From Sulfurimonas sp. (GTDB lineage: Bacteria; Campylobacterota; Campylobacteria; Campylobacterales; Sulfurimonadaceae): a DNA stretch of 8,372 nt. The notes under the pieces were generated by a model. That model was given only the letters and a program-made list of their open reading frames with translations, was not told where the DNA came from and ran no database searches. Below are positions 1 to 6,283 of the stretch, one piece after another. The position numbers were made by a program, and so were the translations under genes. Location: contig JAFLJZ010000231.1 in NCBI GenBank assembly GCA_022712775.1, positions 1 to 8,372 on the forward strand, written 5' to 3'. Position 1 is the first letter of the stretch. Every line of letters starts with the position of its first letter.

Positions 1-14
1 AGCCCTCTTTTTTT
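1..14 (+). terminator. Possible 3' arm and T-tract of an upstream terminator
   Basis: The window opens with AGCCC, then TC and seven consecutive T (8-14). This is what the descending arm and U-tract of a rho-independent terminator look like. The ascending arm (something like GGGCT) would lie before position 1, so the hairpin cannot be confirmed. If real, it would insulate the response regulator gene from upstream transcription. Confidence 0.35.
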
Positions 15-52
15 AGTAATTTATTCTAAATAATTTATAGTATTGTATCTTT

Positions 53-67
53 ATTAATTTAATTAAT
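53..67. repeat. AT-rich perfect inverted repeat upstream of the extended -10
   Basis: ATTAATT (53-59), a central T (60) and AATTAAT (61-67) form a perfect 7-1-7 palindrome that covers the -35 position of the promoter at 77-85. The half-site ATTAATT recurs at 100-106, inside the predicted leader. It could be an operator, for example for autoregulation. The composition is so AT-rich that chance is a serious alternative. Confidence 0.3.
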
Positions 68-76
68 GATAACTCA

Positions 77-85
77 TGTTATAAT
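77..85 (+). promoter_or_regulatory. Extended -10 promoter of the response regulator gene
   Basis: TG (77-78), one base, then a perfect TATAAT (80-85) forms a textbook extended -10 element. It predicts a transcription start near 92 and a leader of about 28 nt before the ATG at 120. There is no recognisable -35 hexamer; the corresponding stretch is AT-rich, as is usual for the Campylobacterota vegetative sigma factor. A perfect inverted repeat sits just upstream (53-67). Confidence 0.6.
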
Positions 86-119
86 TGTCTCATAAATAAA
101 TTAATTTTAAAGTAAGCAG

Positions 120-860
120 ATGATAAACCTTAATGAGTTAAAACAAGATACACAAAAACTATCTATCCTTTTTGTAGAAGACCATGATGAACTAAGAACT
201 CGGATTTCAGATATACTAGTTAGTATATTTGGTCGGGTAGACAGTTCTGTAAATGGAGAAGAAGCCTTAGCGAAGTATAAAATATTTGCAGAGGAAAATA
301 ATAAAAATTATGACATTGTACTTTCAGACATTCAAATGCCTCGTATGGATGGGATTGAACTTACCAAAGAGATATACAAGTTAAACCCTGAACAAACTAT
401 TATTATATTATCTGCATATGATGAAACACAATATCTTCTTGAGCTTATAAATATTGGTATTGAGCAATTTATTAAAAAACCTATAGAATATGATGAGTTA
501 ATGCTTGCATTTTCAAGTGCATCTAAAAAAATAAATAAATTACACACCCCAGATTTTGATACAGTAAATATAAGACTATCTCAAGATGTAGTTTATTCAA
601 AAGAAAGTAAGGCTTTAAAAAGTCATGGTGAAAATATATACCTAACAAAATTTGAAATTATTTTTTTAGAATTACTTCTCTCGTCTTTAGGAAAGATTTT
701 CTCTAACGATGATATAGTTGGGTATTTTTCTTCAGTAGGTGAAAGCATTGATCCTGCAAATATAAGAAAGCTAGTATCTAAACTAAGAAAAAAGCTACCT
801 GAAAATTCTCTTGAAAGTATTTATGGTATTGGTTATAAATTTTTAGCGTATAGCGAATAG
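120..860 (+). CDS. Two-component response regulator, OmpR/PhoB-type
   Basis: A cytoplasmic, DNA-binding transcription factor controlled by phosphorylation (246 aa). The N-terminal receiver domain (about 14-130) shows the acidic pair E20-D21, the phospho-acceptor D70 in LSDIQMP, the switch residue S98 and the conserved K120-P121. The C-terminal winged helix (about 155-243) has the OmpR-family recognition-helix pattern ANIRKLVSKLRKKL and the wing motif YGIGYKF. Length is normal for the family. The start is the ATG at 120, which leaves about 13 residues before the first receiver strand; the ribosome site (around AAGTAAG) is weak. No histidine kinase gene lies downstream in this window, and the next gene is convergent, so the partner kinase is either upstream of the window or elsewhere. 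The regulon cannot be inferred. The family call is secure; the specific role is unknown. Confidence 0.9.
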   Translation: MINLNELKQDTQKLSILFVEDHDELRTRISDILVSIFGRVDSSVNGEEALAKYKIFAEENNKNYDIVLSDIQMPRMDGIELTKEIYKLNPEQTIIILSAYDETQYLLELINIGIEQFIKKPIEYDELMLAFSSASKKINKLHTPDFDTVNIRLSQDVVYSKESKALKSHGENIYLTKFEIIFLELLLSSLGKIFSNDDIVGYFSSVGESIDPANIRKLVSKLRKKLPENSLESIYGIGYKFLAYSE

Positions 861-870
861 AAACTTATTC
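855..870. terminator. Small hairpin across two convergent stop codons
   Basis: GAATAG (855-860) and TTATTC (865-870) pair around an AAAC loop (6 bp including one G-T). The stem contains the stop codons of both convergent genes. No strong T-run follows on either strand, so if this ends transcription it is a weak bidirectional element. Confidence 0.22.
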
Positions 871-1161
871 TCCTGATAATTCCATCATTATTTCTCGAAT
901 ATCTTCTTTATCAAAATGTATACTCCTTGCCAACTCTTCATTAAACTCTCTTAGTATCATTATTTTTTTATCTTTTCTCAAAGTATCCTCTTTATCATAA
1001 CCTTTAAGAGATTTCATAAGTGTATTTTTATATTTCACAATCATGTCTTCACGAACTTCTTCCTTAGTTCTACCCGCTGCAGCTGAACTATTAAGCGTTT
1101 TGTATGCTATAATTGATAATCCAATTATTCCAAATATTGCATATACTATTTCACTGTCCAT
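865..1161 (-). CDS. Small single-pass membrane protein of unknown function
   Basis: I do not recognise this 98-aa protein. Residues about 4-20 are a hydrophobic helix (IVYAIFGIIGLSIIAY) followed by K21, which by the positive-inside rule puts the C-terminus in the cytoplasm. A short Ser/Ala/Gly linker (25-30) leads to a highly charged, probably helical region (31-98) rich in Glu, Lys, Arg and Asp. There is no Cys and no obvious catalytic motif. The ATG at 1161-1159 is supported by an AAGGT ribosome site complementary to 1167-1171, 5 nt upstream. The gene is convergent with the response regulator (4 bp between the stop codons) and divergent from the aldolase-like gene. A membrane-tethered adaptor would fit the shape, but nothing in the sequence proves a role. 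Confidence 0.72.
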   Translation of the reverse strand: MDSEIVYAIFGIIGLSIIAYKTLNSSAAAGRTKEEVREDMIVKYKNTLMKSLKGYDKEDTLRKDKKIMILREFNEELARSIHFDKEDIREIMMELSGE

Positions 1162-1189
1162 AAAAAACCTTTAAAATTTATTTAAATAT

Positions 1190-1195
1190 ATTGTA
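1190..1195 (-). promoter_or_regulatory. Candidate -10 for the small membrane protein gene
   Basis: On the minus strand 1195-1190 reads TACAAT, a good -10 that would start transcription near 1183 and give a leader of about 22 nt before the ATG at 1161. No clear -35 is seen. This is inferred from position and sequence only. Confidence 0.3.
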
Positions 1196-1214
1196 CTAGA
1201 TTCTAACTAATTTT

Positions 1215-1244
1215 TTGCATATTTAAGGCACCTTTGAATATAAT
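1215..1244 (+). promoter_or_regulatory. Promoter of the aldolase-like gene
   Basis: TTGCAT (1215-1220), an 18-bp spacer and a perfect TATAAT (1239-1244) predict a start near 1251 and a leader of about 26 nt before the ATG at 1277. It is one of the few promoters in this window with a plausible -35. It lies back to back with the leftward -10 at 1190-1195. Confidence 0.5.
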
Positions 1245-1276
1245 AACATTAAATCCACAACATAAATGGAATATAG

Positions 1277-1867
1277 ATGAATAGATTAAATTTAAAAAAC
1301 CAGTTATCTACACTTGCTCTTTCTATGTTTAGAAAAGATTTTTTTGGAATTTATCATGGTTCTTTATCTGCTAAAACAGAATCAAATAGATTTATAATCA
1401 ATACTAAAGAAGCTATATTTGATGCTATAAATGAAGACAACTTAATCGAACTTTACTTTAAAAAAGATTATCGTTGGAATCAGGCGAGTATTGACGCAAA
1501 GATTCATTATAATATTTACTCCCAAATCTCAGATGCAAAATTTATCTCTTTTTCAATGGCTCCCTTTACATCTGCCTATGCTCTTGAACATAACATTATC
1601 GCTCCAAAAGACTATTTTGGGCATATAGATATAGGCTCTATAGAAATTTTTGATCCTAAACAATTTGATGATTGGTATGATAGAGCTGAGAGTGAAATCA
1701 CCTACTATCTCCAAACCAATAAAACGAATATTATGGTAATACGTGGTTATGGAGTGTATGCCTACAATAGGGATTTACATGAGATGGCAAAACAACTCGC
1801 AGTTTTAGAAAAGAGTTGTAGAATACTCATGCTAGAAAAAAATAATAATAACACAAACTTTGACTAA
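1277..1867 (+). CDS. Class II aldolase/adducin-fold protein lacking the zinc ligands
   Basis: The 196-aa sequence follows the class II aldolase/adducin head-domain pattern: HGSLSAK (27-33, the place of GNxSxR), INEDNLIEL (51-59, the place of the TPEDLV segment), SIDAKIHYNIY (71-81), MAPFTSAYAL (94-103, the place of SPYATAL) and IRGYGVYAYNRDLHEMAKQL (155-174, the place of the NHGxxxxGxxLxEA segment). In active members such as FucA, zinc is held by two His of an HxH motif and a third His in NHG, with a catalytic Glu. Here, by alignment from memory, the HxH becomes S91-F92-S93, the third His becomes Y158, and the Glu becomes D73. The enzyme is therefore probably not a zinc aldolase; as in adducin, the fold may be used for binding. 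The ATG at 1277 follows a weak ribosome site (TGGA, 1267-1270). The C-terminus is Asn-rich (189-192), and that stretch overlaps the terminator of the convergent bioA gene. The fold call is fairly safe; the function is unknown. Confidence 0.72.
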   Translation: MNRLNLKNQLSTLALSMFRKDFFGIYHGSLSAKTESNRFIINTKEAIFDAINEDNLIELYFKKDYRWNQASIDAKIHYNIYSQISDAKFISFSMAPFTSAYALEHNIIAPKDYFGHIDIGSIEIFDPKQFDDWYDRAESEITYYLQTNKTNIMVIRGYGVYAYNRDLHEMAKQLAVLEKSCRILMLEKNNNNTNFD

Positions 1868-1876
1868 AGTATTTGT
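1836..1876 (-). terminator. Likely rho-independent terminator of bioA (possibly bidirectional)
   Basis: ACAAA-CTTT (1853-1861) pairs with AAAG-(TA bulge)-TTTGT (1866-1876) around the loop GACT. That is 9 bp with a 2-nt bulge. On the minus strand the stem is followed by a T-rich tail (complement of 1836-1852, ending in seven T), right after the bioA stop codon, as expected for a terminator. On the plus strand only a short T-run follows. The element contains both stop codons and the last codons of the convergent aldolase-like gene. Confidence 0.45.
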
Positions 1877-3165
1877 TTAATAGCCTCATATGCTACATCC
1901 ATCATTGTATCTATCTCTTCGTTTTTTATTATATACGGCGGCATAAAATAGATTACATGACCTAAAGGACGAAGTAAAACACCCTTGGATAAGCAATACT
2001 GATATATTTTAATACCGATTCTATCCTCTGGGGCATAACCTTTTAACTCTACAACACAGACCATCCCTGTTTGTCTCACTGATTCTACATTTTCTAATTC
2101 TTTAAATTTTTCTAATTTCAAACCCATATATGAAGCTAATACTTTATTTTTTTCTATAATATTTTCATTTTCAAATATATCTAAAGTTGCATTTGCCGCT
2201 GCACAAGCGAGTGCATTCCCAGTGTAAGAATGTGAATGTAAAAATGCCTTGTGTTCATTATAATCACAATAAAATTTTGCATATATTTCATTTGAAGTAA
2301 GAACTACAGAAAGAGGTAAATAACCACCCGTTAAACCTTTAGATAACACTATAAAATCAGGTGTAATTTTAGCAAGTTCACAAGCAAATAATTCTCCAGT
2401 TCTTCCAAATCCCACCATTACTTCATCTGCAATCAAATGAACATTGTACTTTGTACATATTTTTCTTATTTGAACTAAAAATTCTGGGTGATACATATGC
2501 ATATAGCCCGCCCCTTGAATCAACGGCTCAAGTATAATTGCACTAAGCTCATCCGCTTTTTCTGCACATAAAAATTCAAATTCAAGTGCAGCTTCAAGTG
2601 CAGCTTCTCTCGTCATATCTTTTGGAACTGCTGTTTGAAGTGTTTGAAGTAAAAGTGGTTTATATGTATCTTTATAAAGCTCCACATCTCCAACGCTCAA
2701 AGCTCCTATAGTTTCTCCATGATACGAATTTTTTAAAGAAACAAAGATACTTTTATTAGCACATCCATCATTGAGATGTGCATGATAACTCATCTTTAAT
2801 GCAACTTCAACAGCACTCGAACCATTGTCAGAGTAAAAACATTTATCTAGTCCCTTTGGCGTTAATTTCACTAAACGTTCAGATAAACGAACAACTTGTT
2901 CATGTGTAAAGCCAGCGAGAATCACATGTTCGAGTGTATCTAACTGTTCTTTTATCTTTTGATTGATATATATATTTGTATGTCCAAACATATTTACCCA
3001 CCATGAACTGATACCATCTATATATCTGTTTTGCTCAAAATCTTCTAAGTATATTCCATCTGCTTTTTTTATAGGAATTAATGGCAGTGTTTCATGGTCT
3101 TTCATCTGAGTACATGGATGCCAAAGTACATCTAAGTCTCTATCTTTTAACTCTAAATTTGTCAT
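1864..3165 (-). CDS. bioA: Adenosylmethionine-8-amino-7-oxononanoate aminotransferase
   Basis: This PLP enzyme makes 7,8-diaminopelargonate from 7-keto-8-aminopelargonate, the antepenultimate step of biotin synthesis, classically using S-adenosylmethionine as amino donor. The 433-aa protein is full length for class III aminotransferases. Visible landmarks are WHPCTQM (15-21), SSWW (53-56), the phosphate-binding DNGSSAVE (113-120), SYHG (147-150, Tyr stacking on PLP), ADEV (246-249, Asp for the pyridine nitrogen), the Schiff-base lysine K276 in LSKGLTGGY, and R399 in LLRPLG (substrate carboxylate). E. coli Tyr17, a substrate-pocket residue, is replaced by C18. The ATG at 3165-3163 follows a CGGA site. 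Two short in-frame tandem duplications lie at codons 173-178 and 188-195. The stop overlaps that of the convergent neighbour (CTAA, 1864-1867). No other biotin genes are in the window. Lysine instead of SAM as amino donor cannot be excluded from sequence alone. Confidence 0.93.
   Translation of the reverse strand: MTNLELKDRDLDVLWHPCTQMKDHETLPLIPIKKADGIYLEDFEQNRYIDGISSWWVNMFGHTNIYINQKIKEQLDTLEHVILAGFTHEQVVRLSERLVKLTPKGLDKCFYSDNGSSAVEVALKMSYHAHLNDGCANKSIFVSLKNSYHGETIGALSVGDVELYKDTYKPLLLQTLQTAVPKDMTREAALEAALEFEFLCAEKADELSAIILEPLIQGAGYMHMYHPEFLVQIRKICTKYNVHLIADEVMVGFGRTGELFACELAKITPDFIVLSKGLTGGYLPLSVVLTSNEIYAKFYCDYNEHKAFLHSHSYTGNALACAAANATLDIFENENIIEKNKVLASYMGLKLEKFKELENVESVRQTGMVCVVELKGYAPEDRIGIKIYQYCLSKGVLLRPLGHVIYFMPPYIIKNEEIDTMMDVAYEAIKQIL
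2581..2604 (-). repeat. 12-bp tandem duplication inside bioA
   Basis: TTCAAGTGCAGC occurs twice in direct tandem (2581-2592, 2593-2604) and begins a third time with TTC. It encodes EAAL-EAAL at residues 188-195, a probable surface helix before the EPLIQGAG strand. The reading frame is preserved. Confidence 0.8.
2632..2649 (-). repeat. 9-bp tandem duplication inside bioA
   Basis: TGTTTGAAG is repeated exactly (2632-2640, 2641-2649), encoding LQT-LQT at residues 173-178. It lies 27 bp from the 12-bp tandem repeat and is also in frame. Confidence 0.75.
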
Positions 3166-3192
3166 GTATTGTCCGTATATTATATTTACTCC

Positions 3193-3198
3193 ATTATA
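3193..3198 (-). promoter_or_regulatory. bioA: Candidate -10 of bioA
   Basis: On the minus strand 3198-3193 reads TATAAT. It predicts a start near 3186 and a leader of about 20 nt before the ATG at 3165. The -35 position has no consensus, but the spacer is T-rich, typical of Campylobacterota promoters. A second TATAAT (3184-3179, minus) is too close to the start codon to serve a leader with a ribosome site. Confidence 0.42.
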
Positions 3199-3322
3199 CT
3201 CTAAATATAAAAATTGACATTAAATAAGAACTAAAATAACACATAAGCAAGAAAGCATAAATAACTTATTAATCTGCTGGAATTGGAATATTTTAAATAC
3301 ATTAAGACACTTTCAAATGTGT

Positions 3323-3353
3323 TTGCACTCAGTTAATACATAAGATGTAAAAT
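3323..3353 (+). promoter_or_regulatory. Candidate promoter of the ppiD-ftsA-ftsZ operon
   Basis: TTGCAC (3323-3328), 19 bp, then TAAAAT (3348-3353) preceded directly by TG. This would leave a leader of about 80 nt. A second TAAAAT at 3403-3408 would give a shorter leader and is an equal alternative. Both are weak matches, and the operon must be transcribed from somewhere in this gap. Confidence 0.25.
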
Positions 3354-3441
3354 TAGGTACAGATTACACTCCTATTTTATGAAGTTTTAATAAGTTTTTA
3401 TCTAAAATAACAAAAATAATATAAACAAGGTTTTTTTATAA

Positions 3442-4908
3442 ATGATTACATGGATGCAAAGACATAAAAAATATCTAATAATCACGATTTGGATTTCAAC
3501 AATTGCATTTGTTGGGGCTGGATTTGTTGGTTGGGGGCAATACTCTTATGGCGATAAGGCTGGAGCAGTTGCAAAGGTTGGAAAAATTGAAATTACTATG
3601 GGTGAATTACAAAAATCTTATTCAAGACTTTTCTCGCAGTATAACAATATGTTTCAAGGAAACTTCGATGAAGAAAAAGCAAAAGCTTTTGGTCTTCAAA
3701 GACAAGCTTTAAACCAATTAACAAACCAAGCACTTCTACTTAACCTTGCTGATTCATACGACCTACGCGTCAATAATTTAGAATTAATAGAAAACTTAAA
3801 AACACAAGAATACTTTTTTCAAGATGGTGTTTTTAACAAAGAAATTTACAAAGAAGCACTTTCAAGAAATAACCTATCTATGAAAGAATATGAAGCAGAC
3901 TTAAGAAAACAACTGCTTATTCAAAAAGTTCTTAAACTACTCCCTGTTCAAGAAAACAGTGGAGAAAAATCTATTATAGACGCAGTGCTTAGCATAGCTG
4001 ATAAAATAGAGTATAAAGTACTTAGTGATGCGAACATAACTATAAACACATCAGATGCTGCATTAAAACCTTTTTGGGAATCAAAAAAACATGAATTTAT
4101 GAGTGAAGTTTCTTATGATGTAAAATACATTAAACAAGAAAAAGTATCAAAAGAACATGATGACGCTAAAATTTCTGAGCATTATGCACAAAATAAAAAT
4201 CATTTCAAAGATACAGATGGAAAAATTTTAACGCTTGAAAATGCAAAAGAAAAAGTTATTGCAGAACTTAATGCAAAAACTACAAAAGAGATGGCTCTAC
4301 GAGCATATATAGCCTATAAAAAAAGAAAACTCAGTGAAGATATTCAAGTAGATACGCTAACACTTTCAAAAAGTAATAATAAATTTAATGAAGAAATATT
4401 AACAAAGATTGCAAAACTATCTATTACATCTCCTTATTTAAAGCCTGTCAAACTAGATGGAGAATACTTTACATTTGAACTTATTAAAATAAATCCATCA
4501 AAAGTACAAAGTTTTGAAAATGCAAAAGCATCAGTACTTCCTCTTTTTTCTAAGTCACAAAAAAAAGAAAAACTAATGCAATTAGCAAATGACTCTCTAG
4601 CAAACTTCAAAGGTACTACAACAGATTTTATTACAAATAAAGATTCTATGTCATTAAGTGACATACCTTTACTTGAAGCAGAGAGATTTTTAGCACAATT
4701 ATTTAATTCACAGAAAAAAAGAGGTATCATAACACTTGATAGTGGTAAGGTAATCTTATATAATATTCTGGAACAAAAAATGCTAAATATTTCAAATAAT
4801 GATCAATCAAACTCAATGACACAGCTGAAGACTACTTTGTTTAATGAAGGTATTATTAAAAATCTTCAAAACAAGTATACGACAGAAATTTTTATCGAAG
4901 GACTGTAG
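3442..4908 (+). CDS. ppiD: PpiD/SurA-like membrane-anchored periplasmic chaperone
   Basis: A 488-aa protein with a short cytoplasmic N-terminus (MITWMQRHKK), one membrane helix (about 11-31) and a large periplasmic part, the PpiD topology. Residues about 40-170 form the SurA_N-like chaperone module: the strand AKVGKIEITMGELQKSY opens it, and the helices QALNQLTNQALLLNLA and MKEYEADLRKQLLIQKVL follow. The parvulin-like region (about 285-365) is degenerate. Only its last strand and PSKVQSFENAK, matching PAKVKSLDEV of E. coli PpiD, are recognisable, and no GGDLG-type motif is seen. It is therefore probably a holdase/chaperone rather than an active prolyl isomerase, as proposed for E. coli PpiD. 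It is shorter than E. coli PpiD (623 aa). The ATG at 3442 follows AAGG (3427-3430) at 11 nt. It is the first gene of the operon with ftsA and ftsZ and lies 1 bp before the ftsA start. Confidence 0.82.
   Translation: MITWMQRHKKYLIITIWISTIAFVGAGFVGWGQYSYGDKAGAVAKVGKIEITMGELQKSYSRLFSQYNNMFQGNFDEEKAKAFGLQRQALNQLTNQALLLNLADSYDLRVNNLELIENLKTQEYFFQDGVFNKEIYKEALSRNNLSMKEYEADLRKQLLIQKVLKLLPVQENSGEKSIIDAVLSIADKIEYKVLSDANITINTSDAALKPFWESKKHEFMSEVSYDVKYIKQEKVSKEHDDAKISEHYAQNKNHFKDTDGKILTLENAKEKVIAELNAKTTKEMALRAYIAYKKRKLSEDIQVDTLTLSKSNNKFNEEILTKIAKLSITSPYLKPVKLDGEYFTFELIKINPSKVQSFENAKASVLPLFSKSQKKEKLMQLANDSLANFKGTTTDFITNKDSMSLSDIPLLEAERFLAQLFNSQKKRGIITLDSGKVILYNILEQKMLNISNNDQSNSMTQLKTTLFNEGIIKNLQNKYTTEIFIEGL
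4897..4902 (+). promoter_or_regulatory. ftsA: Ribosome binding site that fixes the ftsA start
   Basis: GAAGGA lies within the last codons of ppiD and ends 7 nt before the TTG at 4910. No comparable site precedes the in-frame ATG at 4844. The placement predicts that ribosomes finishing ppiD help start ftsA. Confidence 0.75.
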
Positions 4909-4909
4909 T

Positions 4910-6271
4910 TTGGGTAAAACTATTTTAGCTATTGATATTGGTTCTACAAAAATTTGTGCAATTATCGCTCAAATTAATGATGATGATTCAATTCAGATTA
5001 TTGGTGCTGGAACAACAAAGGCACAAGGTCTCAAAAAAGGTAGTATCACAAATATTGAACTAGCTTCTAAATCTATAAAAACTGCTGTATCAGATGCAAA
5101 AAGAGTTGCTGGTAGCGATATAAAAAGAGCTATTGTTTCTATCTCAGGTGCATATACAAAAAGTTTAAATTCTAACGGTATTGTAAACATTCCAAACAAA
5201 GAGATTAGCTTTAAAGAGATAGAAAGAGTTATGCAAACTTCTCTTTACAATGCTAACATTCCAAATGAATTTGAAGTCCTCCATGCCCTTCCATTTAACT
5301 TTAAAGTAGATGACCAAGACTTTATAGAAGACCCTCTTGGGATGAATGCTTCAAGACTTGAAGTAGAAACACATATAATCACAACACAAAAATCAAATTT
5401 AAATAATCTTAAAAAAGCAGTTCGTGGTGCTGGAATAGAAGTAGAGAATGTTATTTTAAATTCTTATGCTTCTTCTATAGCAACTATGAATGAAGATGAA
5501 AAAGAGCTAGGTGTAGCAGTTATAGATATGGGTGGAAATACAAGTAACATTACAATCCATGTTGGAAATGCTATTAAATTTAATGACTTCCTTGGTGTTG
5601 GTTCAAACCATGTAACAAGTGATTTATCTATGGCGCTCCATACACCGCTCAATGTTGCGGATTCTGTAAAACTTAGTTATGGTTCACTTTTAACACCAAC
5701 GAATGACTTAATAGAACTTCCAATTATTGGTGATGAAGAAAATACGCATGAAGTATCTTTAGAAGTTGTTCATAATGTAATTTTTGCGAGAGTTGAAGAA
5801 ACACTTATGATTCTAGCGCAGTTCATTGAAAATAGTGGACTTAAAGATCAAATGGGTGCTGGGGTAATATTAACCGGTGGTTTTTCAAAGATGGAAGGTA
5901 TTCGTGATTTAGCTATCGCTACCTTTGGTTCAATGCCTGTACGTGTTGCAAAACCAAAAGAGATGGATGGTTTATTTGATAATCTACGTGGTGCAGAATA
6001 CTCAAGTGCTGTTGGTCTTGTTATGTATGCCGCATCAGCGTACACACCCTATGAAATTGATGTCAATAAAAAAGTTCGTCATTCTAAAGAGACACCATCT
6101 TCGTCAACAAATGTAGACTTTACACAAGAGCCAGAGATAACCATGGCTCCAGTTGAAGACGACAAGCCGCAAGAAGATACAATGGTAAGTTTACCATCTA
6201 AAAACGAGAAAAAAAGTGACGAAGCTGGAACAGTAAGTAAATTTTGGAACTGGGCTACCCAGTTATTTTAA
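4910..6271 (+). CDS. ftsA: Cell division protein FtsA (TTG start)
   Basis: An actin-like ATPase that tethers FtsZ filaments to the inner membrane and recruits later division proteins. With the TTG start it has 453 aa: phosphate-1 loop AIDIGSTK (7-14), the FtsA-specific 1C/SHS2 domain (about 83-165), phosphate-2 loop VIDMGGNTSN (204-213), GSNHVTSDL (231-239), adenosine motif ILTGGFSKMEG (320-330), a charged, Ser/Pro-rich flexible linker (about 390-440) and the terminal amphipathic membrane helix SKFWNWATQLF (443-453). An in-frame ATG at 4844 would add 22 basic residues and overlap ppiD by 65 bp. I reject it because FtsA homologues begin just before this first strand and because GAAGGA is spaced correctly for the TTG. 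The start is 1 bp after the ppiD stop, and ftsZ follows 12 bp after the end. Confidence 0.94.
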   Translation: MGKTILAIDIGSTKICAIIAQINDDDSIQIIGAGTTKAQGLKKGSITNIELASKSIKTAVSDAKRVAGSDIKRAIVSISGAYTKSLNSNGIVNIPNKEISFKEIERVMQTSLYNANIPNEFEVLHALPFNFKVDDQDFIEDPLGMNASRLEVETHIITTQKSNLNNLKKAVRGAGIEVENVILNSYASSIATMNEDEKELGVAVIDMGGNTSNITIHVGNAIKFNDFLGVGSNHVTSDLSMALHTPLNVADSVKLSYGSLLTPTNDLIELPIIGDEENTHEVSLEVVHNVIFARVEETLMILAQFIENSGLKDQMGAGVILTGGFSKMEGIRDLAIATFGSMPVRVAKPKEMDGLFDNLRGAEYSSAVGLVMYAASAYTPYEIDVNKKVRHSKETPSSSTNVDFTQEPEITMAPVEDDKPQEDTMVSLPSKNEKKSDEAGTVSKFWNWATQLF

Positions 6272-6283
6272 AGGAGTAAGATT

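Larger units (their letters stand above)
3166..3441. other. 276-bp intergenic region between bioA and the ppiD-ftsAZ operon
   Basis: A divergent regulatory region. It holds the bioA -10 (3193-3198, minus), a perfect but orphan TTGACA (3214-3219, plus) with no good -10 at the right distance, a weak hairpin AGACAC/GTGTTT (3305-3310 with 3319-3324), and the candidate promoters of the rightward operon. I see no tRNA, known riboswitch or BirA-type operator, and no credible small protein. Confidence 0.5.

Noticed and set aside
3214..3219. Perfect TTGACA -35 hexamer on the plus strand
   Set aside because: No acceptable -10 lies 16-19 bp downstream, and a single hexamer in AT-rich DNA is expected by chance.
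3317..3343. Eight-codon leader peptide frame (ATG to TAA)
   Set aside because: It has no ribosome site and no attenuator structure downstream, and is too short to support.
3166..3441. BirA operator, riboswitch or small RNA in the bioA upstream region
   Set aside because: No TTGTAAACC/GGTTTACAA-type dyad, no known riboswitch core and only a weak 6-bp hairpin were found.
4844..4909. N-terminal extension of FtsA from an in-frame ATG at 4844
   Set aside because: It lacks a suitable ribosome site, overlaps ppiD by 65 bp, adds basic residues not found in FtsA, and is outcompeted by the well-spaced TTG at 4910.
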